Positions 22,810-37,236 of a stretch of 64,000 nt of DNA are shown piece by piece. Source of the stretch: Epiperipatus broadwayi (lineage: Eukaryota; Onychophora; Udeonychophora; Euonychophora; Peripatidae). The position numbers and the translations under genes are program-made. Each line of letters opens with the position of its first letter. The stretch's first letter is position 1. The notes under the pieces were generated by a model that saw only the letters and a program-made list of their open reading frames with translations, ran no database searches and was not told the DNA's origin. The stretch is from NCBI GenBank assembly GCA_028023455.1, contig JAQFVV010006336.1, positions 2,496,224 to 2,560,223 on the forward strand. Reading direction: 5' to 3'.

Positions 22810-24715
22810 ATTATGACAGACTATGTAAGAAATTTAATAAGAAAATTAACTTTTTGTTTAAGAAAGAATTTAAAAATAAAATTCAAGATAATAATTTTGT
22901 TAATTTGTCTGGTATGGATCTCGATTTTCAAGAAAAATATATTTTAAATCTTGGTGCAAAGTATGTTGGTGGCCAATGGAAAGATAGTGATCTGGAATTG
23001 CAGTCTGCTGTTGAAAGTTCCTTGAGTGTAATTAAATGTGATTCAAAGGCTGGCAATTATTTAGGTAAAAAAGTAAAAGAAAAGAATTTTAAATATACAA
23101 TAAATAGTAATTGGAATGTACTAATTTTTAAGTTTAAAAAATTAGCATTTGATAATAATCTTGTGTGTATAAAAGAGGATAGAGTTTAAGGATGTGTTTG
23201 TTACTAAAGTCTGAATACGAAAATAAAGTTATTACTCAAATGAATATTCTTAATTTTATAAAAGTTAATAAGATAAATATTGAAAGTTAAATATGTTCAA
23301 TTTGTTAATAACATTTTTTAAAAAACGCCAAAAATAATGTAATTGATAATTTTACTTATTATAGGATTTATCCCTCGGCTGCAATATGTCCTAAAATATT
23401 TTCAAATATAAAATTACATAAAGAAAAAGAACCATTATGATTAATGATTGATTTTGGGGGTGTGTTTTGTTATAAAACATGTAAATTAATTGAGAAAGTG
23501 TTACAGGAAATTCTTGTTTTTGGTATGTATACAATATGTTCATCATCTGATTTCATTGGTAAAATTAATAATGTTGTTATTGATAAATGCGATATAATTT
23601 ATACCTTTGATGTCAGTGAAATGTATAGATCAATTGATAGAATGTCTTCTATTGAAATAATTAATTATGCATTAAAGTTAAAAAATGTTAATGTTAAAAT
23701 AATAAAATATATTGTTGAAACATTAAACTTTATTGTTAAAAATATTTATGCAATTTGTAAACATGAATTTTATAAAATGAATAATGGCTGGCTGATGGGG
23801 TTTCCTACAGTTGCCCAAATATGTAATTTTGTTATATCTACATATGAAGAAAATATTTTGAAGAAGGAATATTATCAGAAAAATATTTCTTTATACAATC
23901 GATATGTTGAATGATTTTTTTTTGTTTGTGGAAAATCAAATGCTATTAATGATTTGTTTAATGAATTAAATAATATAAAGGGTTTAAAATTGATTAAAGT
24001 ACATGAAAATTCAATGGGTGTTTAATTTTTAGATCTCAAAATAACTAGAAACAAAGATAAACTGGATTACTATATGACTCTGAAACCAATAGCAAAAGGA
24101 GGATATATTCCATATGAATAAAAAGTACCAATGTCACATAAAATGGCAGGTTTAAAGTCCTTCTTATTTAGAAATGATAAACTTTGTAAGTATGCATCAG
24201 ATAAAAACAAAAATATTGAAATTTATTACAATGAATTGTTAAATGTCAGATATAATTATGTTTGTGTTTATTATACTGTTAAAAATTTTAATTCTAAATA
24301 TATAAATAATATTAATAATAATGTTAATTCTTCTCATAAAAAATTTTGGATATCAATACTATATATTTCAAATCAACAGGCACGTTTCATTAAAAAAATT
24401 TATAAAGGTATATGTGATGTTGCATTTTATGCACCCCCTACATTAAATAAATTAATAAATAATTCAAAAGATAAGACTTTATTGTCAAATAAAAATTGTA
24501 TCATTTACAAATGGTCATGTAGGTGTAGCAGGGGATATATAGGTGAATGGAGGTGCATATGGGAAAAAAGAACAAAGGAACACTTGTTATTATTAAAAAA
24601 AGTTCAAAATACAAAACAAAATTATAAAAATAATGATATTTTATCAGTTTCTGTCTTTTATGGCCATAATAAATCATGTATATATGGTTTTGATTTTGCA
24701 TAAAAATATTGGAAA
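22810..24715 (+). pseudogene. Penelope-like element RT plus GIY-YIG endonuclease, degenerate
   Basis: The order of motifs on the + strand is that of a PLE ORF. 22,854-23,189 is the N-terminal region (NLSGMDLD-, LNLGAKYVG). About 23,360-23,440 resembles the PLE block ending in P-R-I. 23,444-23,914 is RT palm (IIYTFDVSEMYRSID for the first aspartate block, then NNGWLMGFP). The catalytic YVDD position at about 23,905 is split by a one-base frame disruption, giving YVE and a stop. 24,131-24,703 holds the thumb/linker (KMAGLKSFLFRNDKL) and the GIY-YIG endonuclease (CIIYKWSC-C--GYIGEWRC----R-KEH). In the family the endonuclease nicks the target and the RT primes there. Several stops make this copy inactive. 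The 5' end is truncated at the junction with the inverted fragment. Confidence 0.85.
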
Positions 24716-24981
24716 CTGGAGGAAATAATAATAAAAGAAAAATTAAAGAAGCGAAGTTAATATATAAATACAAGCAAAATTTAATTAATAGGCAAGCAAC
24801 AAACATTAAGATCATGAGATTGTGGGAAAGTTGTCATCATGGGATTAAGGAAAGCTGACATTTTAAAAGTATTAGCTGATTAAAAACTACAAAGATAGTT
24901 AAAGTGCTTCTAAATGACAGTTGTAGATATATTTTATAAACTGTTAAGTACTGTATTTTCTAATATTTATTTGTAAATTTA
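24716..24981 (+). repeat. 3' tail of the Penelope-like element
   Basis: Non-coding continuation after the endonuclease. It matches the inverted fragment at 22,382-22,700, the palindrome at 25,487-25,683 and the tail at 4430-4760. It ends in an (AC)n(AT)n(GT)n tract. Confidence 0.75.
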
Positions 24982-24982
24982 T

Positions 24983-25048
<66 letters not shown>
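24982..25048. repeat. (AC)n(AT)n(GT)n self-complementary microsatellite
   Basis: AC units (24,982-25,001), AT units (25,001-25,026) and GT units (25,026-25,048) form one near-perfect palindrome. Confidence 0.95.
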
Positions 25049-25052
25049 ATTT

Positions 25053-25238
25053 TAAATTTGCAATCATTTGTTCATCTCTATAACAAAGTGGTTTATATCT
25101 TTTTTATAACCTAAATCTCAGTGCATTTTTAATAAAGTTCACCATAATCAGTGAAAGTGCACTCAACTTTATGTTATAAAAAGCAAAGAAACCACTTCAT
25201 TATGCAGATGAACAAACACATACAAATTTGAATTACAA
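25053..25238. repeat. Imperfect inverted repeat (about 60-bp arms)
   Basis: TTTGTTCATCT..ATAACAAAGTGGTTT near 25,070 has its inverse near 25,185-25,225 (AAACCACTTCATTATGCAGATGAACAAA). The spacer holds TTTATAACCTAAAT and related text. No coding content is seen. Confidence 0.75.
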
Positions 25239-25259
25239 ATACAATTGAAGGAGGAAATC

Positions 25260-25263
<4 letters not shown>

Positions 25264-25348
<85 letters not shown>
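25264..25348. repeat. (TA)n(GA)n microsatellite
   Basis: About 33 TA units followed by nine GA units. Confidence 0.97.
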
Positions 25349-25486
25349 CGGATACTTTGCTATGTCTCAAAGTTATATATGTAGAAGAATAGGTGTTTCA
25401 GTTAAAAAAATTTCTTCAAATAAATTTAAAAATTTTGCTAAGTTAATTTTTATTAAACATGGATTATAAAAATGTGATTATATATA

Positions 25487-25683
25487 TATATTAGAAAATA
25501 CAGTACTTAAAAGTTTATAAAAATATATCTATAACCATCACTTAGAATCGCTTTCAACTATCTTTGTAGTTTTTATTTTAAAAGTATTAGTTGATAAAAA
25601 CTGCAAAGATAGTTGAAAGCAATTCTAAGTGATGGTTATAGATATATTTTTATAAACTTTTAAGTACTGTATTTTCTAATATT
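25487..25683. repeat. Near-perfect palindrome made of inverted PLE 3' tips
   Basis: Arms 25,487-25,576 and 25,594-25,683 are reverse complements over about 89 bp, with only about two mismatches seen by eye. The spacer is about 17 bp. Each arm is the terminal part of the PLE 3' tail (AGATAGTTGAAAGC, TAAGTACTGTATTTTCTAAT). The near identity suggests a recent event or gene conversion between arms. Confidence 0.9.
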
Positions 25684-25769
25684 TATTTATAAATTTACGT
25701 ATATTATTTTGTAGAAATACGGACATCGATTTGTAATATTATATATATATATACACACACACGGATACT

Positions 25770-28700
25770 AAAAGTAATGACAAATTACTTTTTTTAATAA
25801 AAGAAGTAAACTTTTTAAATAAATATTTTATCTTTTGTATATGATTATTTTAAAATTTTGTAGAACAATACTTAACCTCAAAGTACAATTTCAATCTGTT
25901 GTCATAAAAAAAAATAAAAATTAAGATTTTTCAGATAAGACATGTAATAAAAGTGATTAGCATGGAATGTAAAAATGTTCGATTTTAAATAATTAAAAAC
26001 CTGGGTTATTTATTAATTAAAATCTGTCTATTTTGAGAGGCTTATCTTGAAAATTCTAGAAAAACTTGTGTGTTAGAGCAATAGAACAAATTGGTATAAA
26101 AGCTTCCCAAAAATCTATGTTTATTCAGAAAGCATTCTAAGCTATCCAGAAACTATTCATTTATTAATTCAGCCTATTCGGATTCAAGCTAGTCATTTAT
26201 TAATTTAATGGATTCAGCCAGTAGATTGTATTAGATTCTACTCACTAGAAATTTATTTGAGACAAGCAACCTGCAGTAATACAATGAACCAATAAATTTC
26301 TCTTAGTGATATTTTTCAAAATATGCTGGACTAGGCATCTTGCCAAAGATAAACCTCATGCTCTGGGCAGAATCTCCATCATTCAACATGCCATAAAATC
26401 ATAAATCTTGAGAAAGCTGATCTTTTATAGCTAACCTACTAAAAAGACTATCATTTGACGATCTGGAAAATGACAACTATAAAATGGACCAAAGTAGCTA
26501 GTCTCCTCTTCAATTAATAACAGGAAGCTAAATCAACAACCTTAAAGATTAAGTAGTAATATAAAATTTTATATACCTTAAAATAAGCCAGGGGTTTTAT
26601 GTATATTTCTTTTGTAAATGTGCAACATTTGTTTTTATAAAGTATAATATTAGATTTAAATGTATTTTTCTTTAATTTATGCATCCAGTTCTTAAAATTG
26701 CATATATGTCAATCATTTATGAATGTTTTACTGCTTCTTTTAGACTATATTTTAATTTAAAATTTATGATATGTTTTTAGAATATTTAAAACATAAGTTT
26801 TTTTTTCTCTTTTCAAAAAACAAGCCAGGAGATGTTTTTGTGCAATCTTGAGTGATATGCAGCTAAAGTAGAAGTAGTCTTGTTTTTTTTTTTTGTATCT
26901 TTTTTTTCTGTTACAATGTTTTGCGTTCCATGGATAGTATAAGTTTCATGTATTGGTTTGTCATTTATGCATTGACTTATGTTTGTTCAAAGTTTTTGTC
27001 CATGAAAATGTTATTTTTGGCCACAGAAATGTTGTTAAATCTTTATAAAACGATTTTCTCAAGAAAGAAGACAATAATATGTAGGTGAGTGAAATTTTAA
27101 TTATTTGAGTAAATGGTTAAATTATTAATTTAGAGGTAAATATGTTTGATTATTCTAAAAGTAACATTAATTTGTCTCCCATTAATTATTGGCAAAAACT
27201 ATCTAAACATACACAACAAAAAACCCATTGTCCCATTAATTTTTGTTAATAATATTTAACAAAAAAAAAAACAATGTATATTTGTATTTCAATTTAGTCA
27301 AAATAAACATATCTCTCATTAATAATTGTCAAAAAATTTCAACAAAAAAGTCCAGAATTTGTCAGATTTTCTAAAAAAAAAAAAAAAAAACTTATAGATA
27401 TATATTTTCATATCATTTTTTAGAAATAATTTATAAACACAAAAAGGCAATATTAATATAGAATCACTAACCCCCATACCTAACCTTTGACTTTATGTAG
27501 GATGATCATTCACTATCCACTCTAAACATTTACTTAATTTAATGATATAATTCAAGATTAATTTGATATAATCATGATGTTGATGAATTCTCCTGTTCCC
27601 TGGCTTTAACTTGGCAACTTTAATCTATAGCAGTGCATCATGATTTACTGACTGTCTTCCTTGGGTATGAAGTATATCCTTTGATACTATCAGTGATTAT
27701 GATAGAATATCCATTTACACAAGATGTTTAATCAGTCATAAAGAATAACAAATAATAATTAAGTTAATTCTACAATAACAATACACAAACTTTGTCCTGT
27801 AGTAGTATGAGCATTTGATGTTTTATATATAAAATCTCATCTCAACACCAGTCAGTCATCCAGTCCTTTAGTGGTAGGTCTAGAAATAAGCATCTATATT
27901 TTATTACACTCAAAAACTATAGTGATTGACCTATATACCCCTCAATACATAATTATTATTGATGGCTGTAATACTGTTATCATCAATTCTTTCAACAAAA
28001 TAACAGAGTTGTACAACAAAGAAAAATGGGTTCTACATGATACAGATATAATTTGAATAATTTAAATTGATAATCCATGGTTGCATAGATAATAACACGA
28101 CTGGTTCCTTCTAGATAAGGACAACTCACAGGATCTTGTGAGTTGGTGATCCATTTGATGTTGCCTGATCATTCTCTAGGTTGTTAGTGGATGGATGATA
28201 TTCTTATGTTCACTGCTGTTTTTTTCTCCATGAACTGAGTGATAACTGTCTCCTGGTGAGAGTGAATATATTATTTATTTTATGAGCTTATAGGGTTGAT
28301 TTATTAGTAGGAATATGACTGGCAGTATCCCACTTGCAAAGTTCAATGAGTCTTTTACTTACACATCCTTCTGTATTTTTAATATTCAGCAGAATTACTA
28401 TTTTTGCTATATATTAGAAGGTGTGGGGTCTTTTTTAGGCTCTTCAGACAGTTAATAATTAATAAATTATTAATAGAACTTCAACAGCCAAAATTCTTCA
28501 TGTTTGCAGTTTCAATATAACATTATCAGCTTTTGGAGATAATTTGTTCTTTTATTACACAATTGAATTATAAAATAAATATTATTAATTCATTTCTAAG
28601 CGTTATTTTTATACATATTAATAACTTAAAAAACAATTATTACTTTTTGAGTCTCTGATAATATTATCTCTTTTTGTCTTGTTTAAAACAATTCAGTTTC

Positions 28701-29320
28701 TTTTTCTTGCTAGTGTTATATATATCAAGTGTGTATTTCTATTGTTTCAGAGTTTTAATTTTTAGTCTCTTTAATAATTTTTATTTCTTTTTAAAAAAAA
28801 TAATGTCTTAATTTAATTTTAGATCCCATTTTTCTTTGTTACTCTCCTATATTAAATTCACAAATTAGGTCAATTGAGTATCAATTTCTCTCATCTTGTA
28901 GTCAGTAGAGTTAACATAAGAGAAATAAAATAATAATAAATAACAAACTATGATGTCACAATTTATTTATAATATAGTTAATGTTATAACTTATTTGTAA
29001 TAGGTTGGAACTGTACTTTTACTTTTCCTCTCCCCTTAATTAAAGAATCAAAATGGACTGTAAAGGTTTCAATTCTCAATTAACATGATTTTATTGCTTA
29101 AGCCTTGCTTAATCTTTTTTCCGATGTTTGATAATACAAAACTTTCTTTTATAAAGCTGTAATTTGATAAAACTTGATTTACTTCTTTTCTCATTTATTT
29201 GATATTACAAAGAATCGGTTTCTAACATAAGTGAGAAATTGACTAAAGTCAACTATAAATATTTCATTCTCATGGTGTCATCACATATTTGGGTGATTGG
29301 ACTGATGTCATAATATCTTC
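25770..29320. other. AT-rich DNA, no gene seen
   Basis: No recognisable protein or RNA gene. A TATA-like GGTATAAAAGCTTCCC lies at about 26,092 in a slightly less AT-rich stretch. 27,480-28,260 is also less AT-rich, with a 61-codon + ORF (27,871-28,056) of no known family, and could be the 3' non-coding end of the reverse-strand Gypsy relic that follows. Confidence 0.45.
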
Positions 29321-29379
29321 TGCACATATGAATATAATAGGTTATAGCATAGGAAATTTGATATCATAAAGGCTTCAGT

Positions 29380-29790
29380 TGTGGGTATTTGTAGACATCT
29401 GACCATCCATGGTTTTATAAATTCTTCTTTTTTTATTGATGTTAATTTTCCAGAATATTTCCATTGTAGGGTTTTAATATTTTTGAATTATAAGTACTAT
29501 TTATCACACCTCCACAGTACAACCAGTATGCATTGTGACCAGAGTGTTTTACAATCTACGATCTTATAAGGTCCTTCATATGTATTGCAAAATTTATGGA
29601 AAATCATTTCCTGTGACTTGCCGATGTGAAATGTTTTGATGAAAACTAAGACTCCTAACTGAAATTGATGATTTCACTTCACTTTGTTTTTGTTGTGCTA
29701 AATTGCCATGTACTTGATTCATTCATGGGCTTTTTTTATTCTCTTAAGGATCTACTGTGGTTTTTGTGAATATGGGTTTGTAGTTTTTAA
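29380..29790 (-). pseudogene. Gypsy integrase C-terminal (GPY) relic
   Basis: The reverse strand reads KAHEWIKYMAI, then HQFQLGVLVFIKTFHIGK, then FCNTYEGPYKIVDCKT. This is the usual end of a Gypsy integrase: the AHE helix, the FQ-GD-V strand, and the F---Y-GPY-I module. It follows the RT thumb by only about 80 bases, so the catalytic core is absent. Confidence 0.7.
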
Positions 29791-29869
29791 ACAAACTTGG
29801 CAAATCTTGTTTTAAGTGTAGCCCGCTGGTATCAGAATGAGATCTCATCCCACTGTAACCAATAATATG

Positions 29870-30690
29870 TCTTTAAAAAGTCACTTTATTACTCATTAGT
29901 GACCTTTTCTAAAAATTGATCTTGATTTCTTTATCATGGCATTCTTTAATGAATTTTTCCAAATGTTGAATTTTTTCTTCAACAGTAGATAAGACAATTA
30001 TAACATCACTTACAGAAATGGTAGTCATCTGCTTGATTTCAATAGAGAGAATGTGATCTAGGCATCTTATCAATCCAGTGTCACTGTTTATCCTTCAGAA
30101 TGGCATTGAATTGAATTGGTATGTGATGCCTTTATACTGAAAAACAGTGTATTGGTGATCCTTTGGATAGAGTTCTACCTGTCAATAGCTGGAGGTTAAG
30201 TCATAGTTATTTCCAAATTTTATGAATAGCTCATGAATGTGCAGTGGTATATTTCTTTTAGAAATGGTAATTTTGTTTAGTTTCATAGTATCTAAACAAA
30301 GTGTCATTGATCCATCTTTAGTCTTTACTGTCACTACAGTATTGCAATATGGTGAAGAGCATTTGGAAATAATCTTGCCATTTCAAGCATCTTATTGATT
30401 TGCTTAGTTATTTCCTCACAATATTGGTATGGCATGTTGTATGACATGGATTGAAATGGCTGGTCATTGAATAATTTGATGTGTTGTTGAAGCCCCTCTA
30501 TCACTCCTGACACTTCAGAAAATATTTCATTGTTTTATCAAAGATGGACCTTAACTTGCTTTTATCATTTTCATTGATAACATTGGATTTGATGATATTT
30601 GCTTGTATGCATACCAGAAGAAGAATTGATGCTATGTAGACAATTTTAGGTAGGTCATATCTCAACAGCAGTGTTATTTCTAAGACCATT
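29870..30690 (-). pseudogene. Gypsy protease-like piece and reverse transcriptase relic
   Basis: Reverse-strand pieces match RT blocks in order: YCEEITKQINKMLEMARLFPN (the start, Y---I--QI--ML), a KDGS-R-C-D-like block, YDLTSSY-QVELYPKDHQY (first catalytic aspartate), then YKGITYQFNSMPF. At the catalytic YxDD position the copy reads VSDVIIVLS, so the tyrosine and second aspartate are lost. TVEEKIQHLEKFIKECHDKEI and a RHIIGYSGM block complete the thumb. The 62-codon frame 30,689-30,501 upstream may hold the end of the protease. At least one frame change and several stops are present. Confidence 0.75.
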
Positions 30691-30747
30691 TTGTTTCCCT
30701 AATTTAATATGGTTACTTGGGATGAGAAACGGTATTTCAAGTATCCA

Positions 30748-32260
30748 TTAATTTGTTATGCAACTTTTTTGATGAGTTTTTTTAATTAACCGTGAGGTTG
30801 ATGGTTTTTGTACATCATCAGAGGTATTGAATGTATGTTTCATACCCCATAATGGCTGTCCATTGATCTCATTATTCATACTATTGCTAAATTTTTCAAA
30901 ATCTCTTTTTGTTTTGGTATTGGCTGTTGTTTTTTCTTCTTTTGTAGTTAATGGAATTGAGAGAAATTTTTTCATTCCTCTTTTCACCAAATTTACTATT
31001 AATATTTTGGTTATTGAAGTCAATACTATTAAGTAATTTCACCAGTTGCTCAATGTTACTAACATTGGTGCATATTAATGATTATTCAATCTTCTGGGAA
31101 AGATTATGTTGAACTATACAAATAAATTGCCTCTCACTAAGTGGGTAAGTATCCAATGATTTTAACATGGTGATCTCTCTCTAAAAAATTTCACCAATGT
31201 CTTCCTTGGTGCATTACAGTACTTCTTTTGCATTATCTGATATAGCAATGCTTCCTGTCTATTTTCATTCCAGAAACTCTTAATTATTAAGGATTTGTAA
31301 TTCTCATAGGTTTACAGTGGCTATAACAGTGACTACAATCATGCTGATGCATCATCCTGCCAATGGCTGTATGCAATTATGATATTTTCCCCTTATGATA
31401 AGATCTGATTTATTGAGAGATACAGGTCCAGACTCCTAAGATGTTCAGTAGGGTTTTCATTGGGTAAGCTTTTGAACATCTTTAATTTGACAAACTGATT
31501 GTCTGAGCTCACTGTATCATTCTTATATTGAACTGACTTTTGATTTATATTTTCTATAGATTTGGCCTCCCAACTTCCTGTGTCTTTTTTCTTTTGTCCA
31601 GGATCATTATTTATATTTACATATTGCAGGGGTGTCATTTTCCCCCCTTCCTCAATTCTAATTGTGAGACCTATTTCATTATGATCACTTTCTTGGCCTA
31701 AAAACTTTATAATGGTAGTACCTACTTTTGCCATGAAAAACTGCCTTTCTTCTTATGATCCTTAGACCTGTGACTTTCTTTGAGTTACCTCACCCGGAAT
31801 TTCTCCAGCCCTTTTAAATAGCTTATTTTAAGACCCCATACACTGGTCAATTGATGTTTTTAATTGATGATTTTAATTCTTATTCTTGGGCCCATGAGTT
31901 ATTTTGATTATCAGTCACCTTATTGAGGCCCTCATTATTTTGTGATATTTCATTCTCAATCACAAATTATGCTTCCATTAGACTATGACTATCCCTCTCC
32001 ATTAACTTTATTTTTCCTTCTACATTGATCAACCTATTCTTTGTATGATTTACATGACATTTATTTTTGAATCTGCTTTCTTTATTTCCCCATTCACTTG
32101 CAATTCCTGTTGTTCTTGCCTCTCCTTCATATTTAAGTTCAGACTCTCACATGTTCATGTAATTTTCACATCATCATCATTAAAATGTTCCTTCTAGTCA
32201 TCTTTCCCATCCCATTATTTGATTTTAACATTGAAAGTCCATTCTTTTGATTTCTTCTTT
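30748..32260 (-). pseudogene. Gypsy gag relic
   Basis: From 31,734 to 31,393 a 113-codon reverse frame carries FKSLPNENPTEHLRSLDLYL, a capsid-like block. It is followed in shifting frames by IIKSFWNENRQEALLYQIM and by a YPLSE-Q-ICIVQHNL block and a SNIEQLVKLLNSIDF block. These match, position for position, FW-E, FPLSDDQIMRSIRHNM and LSIEEMAEFLTAVDF of the gag at 37.2-38.3 kb, so the two are related. Upstream of 31,734 the sequence is rich in E, K and Q, as in the coiled-coil N-terminus of that gag. 31,023-30,748 is a lysine-rich open frame, probably the gag C-terminal region. In the family Gag packages the RNA and forms the particle. Confidence 0.6.
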
Positions 32261-32269
32261 GGGTAATAA

Positions 32270-33835
32270 AAAGCTATTCCTTTTTCCAGTTGTTTTCCAC
32301 TGCAAATGCATGCTTATTAATAATTTGCTTAAAGAGAATTAATCCCTTAGACCATAATTTTTCATTTACTTTGCCATTCCCAATGACATCAAACCCAATA
32401 GAATATTGCAGTTATGTAAAAAATATTGTATATTAAACAGTAGCAAAGTTTTGCTTCCATTTCTTAATTGCAAGTGTCAATAATAAAACTTTTTCTGTTG
32501 CCATATTGTTTAGCTCAGTCTTTCATATGCTTCTAACATCAGTCCCATTATTACAGTAATCATTGATTTTTACAATATTAAAGTTAAAAAAAATTACATA
32601 TGAAAATGTGCTTTACAGTTTATAAAATAAATAAATAAAATAATAAATAATAACCATATATTGCAAATAATTTCAAAAACAAAATATGATATAAACACAG
32701 TAATTATATATGCCAAAATTTTAATCATTGATATTACTAAAAACAAATATGTTCAATACAAACCAATATCTTTGCATATATATATTTTTATATCACCACT
32801 GCCATTTTTAATAAGATTCAAAAATAAATGCATATTCCAAAAAAAAAAAAAATGAAATAAATAATGATAACAACTAACAACAACATCAACAGCATATACA
32901 AATAAATTCCCATATCAAAGCCAAATCAAATACTTTTTATAACAATAATGGCATTTGGATCAACAGGGTGGATATTTCCAACCATTACAATACATATATA
33001 TTATATGGTGAACATTAGGGTTTCTATTCTTTAAATTCCTAGGATGAAGTTTGGCTTTACCCCCAGACTTGAGTTGCAGGTGCCTGGACTTTTTGCTAAA
33101 TTTAAATACACCAAGTTGAAACCAAATTATATGATCAAGTAATAGTAAAAACAATATAAATTTATTTGTATAAATAAGTGCATTCTTTGTATATTATAAT
33201 TTAATTTTATTATTAATTAATTTTTTACTTGAAAAATGCATGTAAGATGTGAATCCCAAAAATTGAAGAGTGATATGATGGAGACTTTAGAAATGTATTT
33301 TCAAGAATTAAATCTCATGAGAAATATTAATTGAAATAAATGTTTAAGCTATGAGAGAGTACAACTGAGATAGATTTTTGATTGCTAAACTTTGATCATG
33401 ATGTTTCTGAGTAAAAAATTTAGTGAGTAAAGATATGAGTTAAACCATTATTTGTTTATTTAGTGCATTATATTTTGTATTGTCAAATATTATGAAATAG
33501 TGTCTAAGCCATATGTTATTAGTGTATGAATTAAAAGGCTAAAAGTATTATAATATATTGTACTGTTTATTTATATATGGTACAAATACATTGGCATTTG
33601 GTAAAAGCTAAAAAAAAAACCGAGTAAACTTAATATTTTTTTTATTAGTATAATTTATTTTTTTAAAAACGTTCAATGAAAGTTAAAATTGTCTTTCAAA
33701 TTTTTTTATGTAATTAAAAATAAAAGTAAAAATTGGAGAGATCAAAAGACATACAAATCACTAATCTAGATAAGCAAAAAAAATATTTTTGCTAATTAAA
33801 GATGGCCAAAGGACTTGATAAAAAAGAGAACTTTG
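32270..33835. other. AT-rich DNA, no gene seen
   Basis: No recognisable gene. This stretch would contain the 5' leader and LTR of the reverse-strand Gypsy relic if they survive, but it has no similarity I could see to the LTR family at 19, 35 and 39 kb. Confidence 0.45.
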
Positions 33836-33838
33836 TAA

Positions 33839-34180
33839 TTGAAAACTGATAAAAAAATGTACAAGATTATAAACCTAAATGCCATGGTAATAACGTGTGC
33901 AGACGTCACAAAGCTGGGCCTTGAGTATAAAAAGAGAGAGGCCAGTTTGATCAAGGTCTTGTTTCATCTGTTTCTCTATAGTTGGTCCTGGATAAGAAAA
34001 GAATATATACAGGATCACCCTATGTGGAAATAATTCTGCATGTCAGAGTGAACCAGAGCTTCTGCGGACATTATGCCTGAAGATGGATACCAGAAAAGCC
34101 TTTATGACTGACTAGGAAAATAGACCAAAAGATCAATTTATAACCAATGGCCGAGTGCATTCTAACCCAAAAAACTATGC
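33839..34180 (+). promoter_or_regulatory. TATA/CRE-containing island, possible promoter
   Basis: A compositional island with GACGTCA (CRE-like) at about 33,903, GAGTATAAAAAGAG at about 33,925-33,940 and a moderately complex leader. The layout resembles the TATA-leader modules at 16.8, 44.5 and 46.6 kb, but no sequence homology to them was evident. A 64-codon + ORF (33,839-34,033) overlaps the TATA and is probably fortuitous. Confidence 0.3.
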
Positions 34181-36954
<2,774 letters not shown>

Positions 36955-37236
36955 ACTGCCTCAATACGCGATCAAAAAAAAACATTCCTGCACTTTTTTT
37001 TAAAGCTATAAACATTTCAAAAACTACCCCTAGGAATTCGGCTGAATGTTTGCCTCACACTCATGAAAAACAAAATATTTCATTTCCAACATTTGTCCAT
37101 TCTCATAAATCATTTACCAAATCTTTTTTTTTAAACAGTATGTCCAATCAATATCACTTACACTCGTTCAGGCGGTTACTTTTTATGGAGAGTTTGGTCA
37201 GGATGATCTACTCTCTTTAACCTGTCTACAGGTTTT
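36955..37236 (-). other. Internal region between gag and 3' LTR-like repeat
   Basis: Only about 280 bases separate the end of gag from the LTR-like repeat, far too short for pol. The + strand ORF 36,930-37,220 is an antisense shadow. Confidence 0.5.

Larger units (their letters stand above)
29330..32260 (-). mobile_element. Ty3/Gypsy gag-pol relic, internally deleted, reverse strand
   Basis: On the reverse strand, gag (about 32,260-30,750), a protease-like piece, RT (about 30,530-29,870) and the integrase C-terminus (about 29,780-29,380) follow each other. RNase H, the integrase zinc finger and the integrase core, which normally lie between RT and the GPY tail, are missing. That is a deletion probably over 1 kb. 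No LTRs were recognised on either side. All parts carry stops and frameshifts. The gag resembles the gag of the LTR element at 35-41 kb. Confidence 0.7.

Noticed and set aside
24501-24815. 104-codon reverse ORF
   Set aside because: Antisense to the GIY-YIG region of the PLE.
26085-26110. GGTATAAAAGCTTCCC as a promoter
   Set aside because: A lone TATA-like string in AT-rich DNA; no conserved copy or leader structure supports it.
30827-31036. 69-codon forward ORF
   Set aside because: Antisense to the lysine-rich gag relic frame on the reverse strand.
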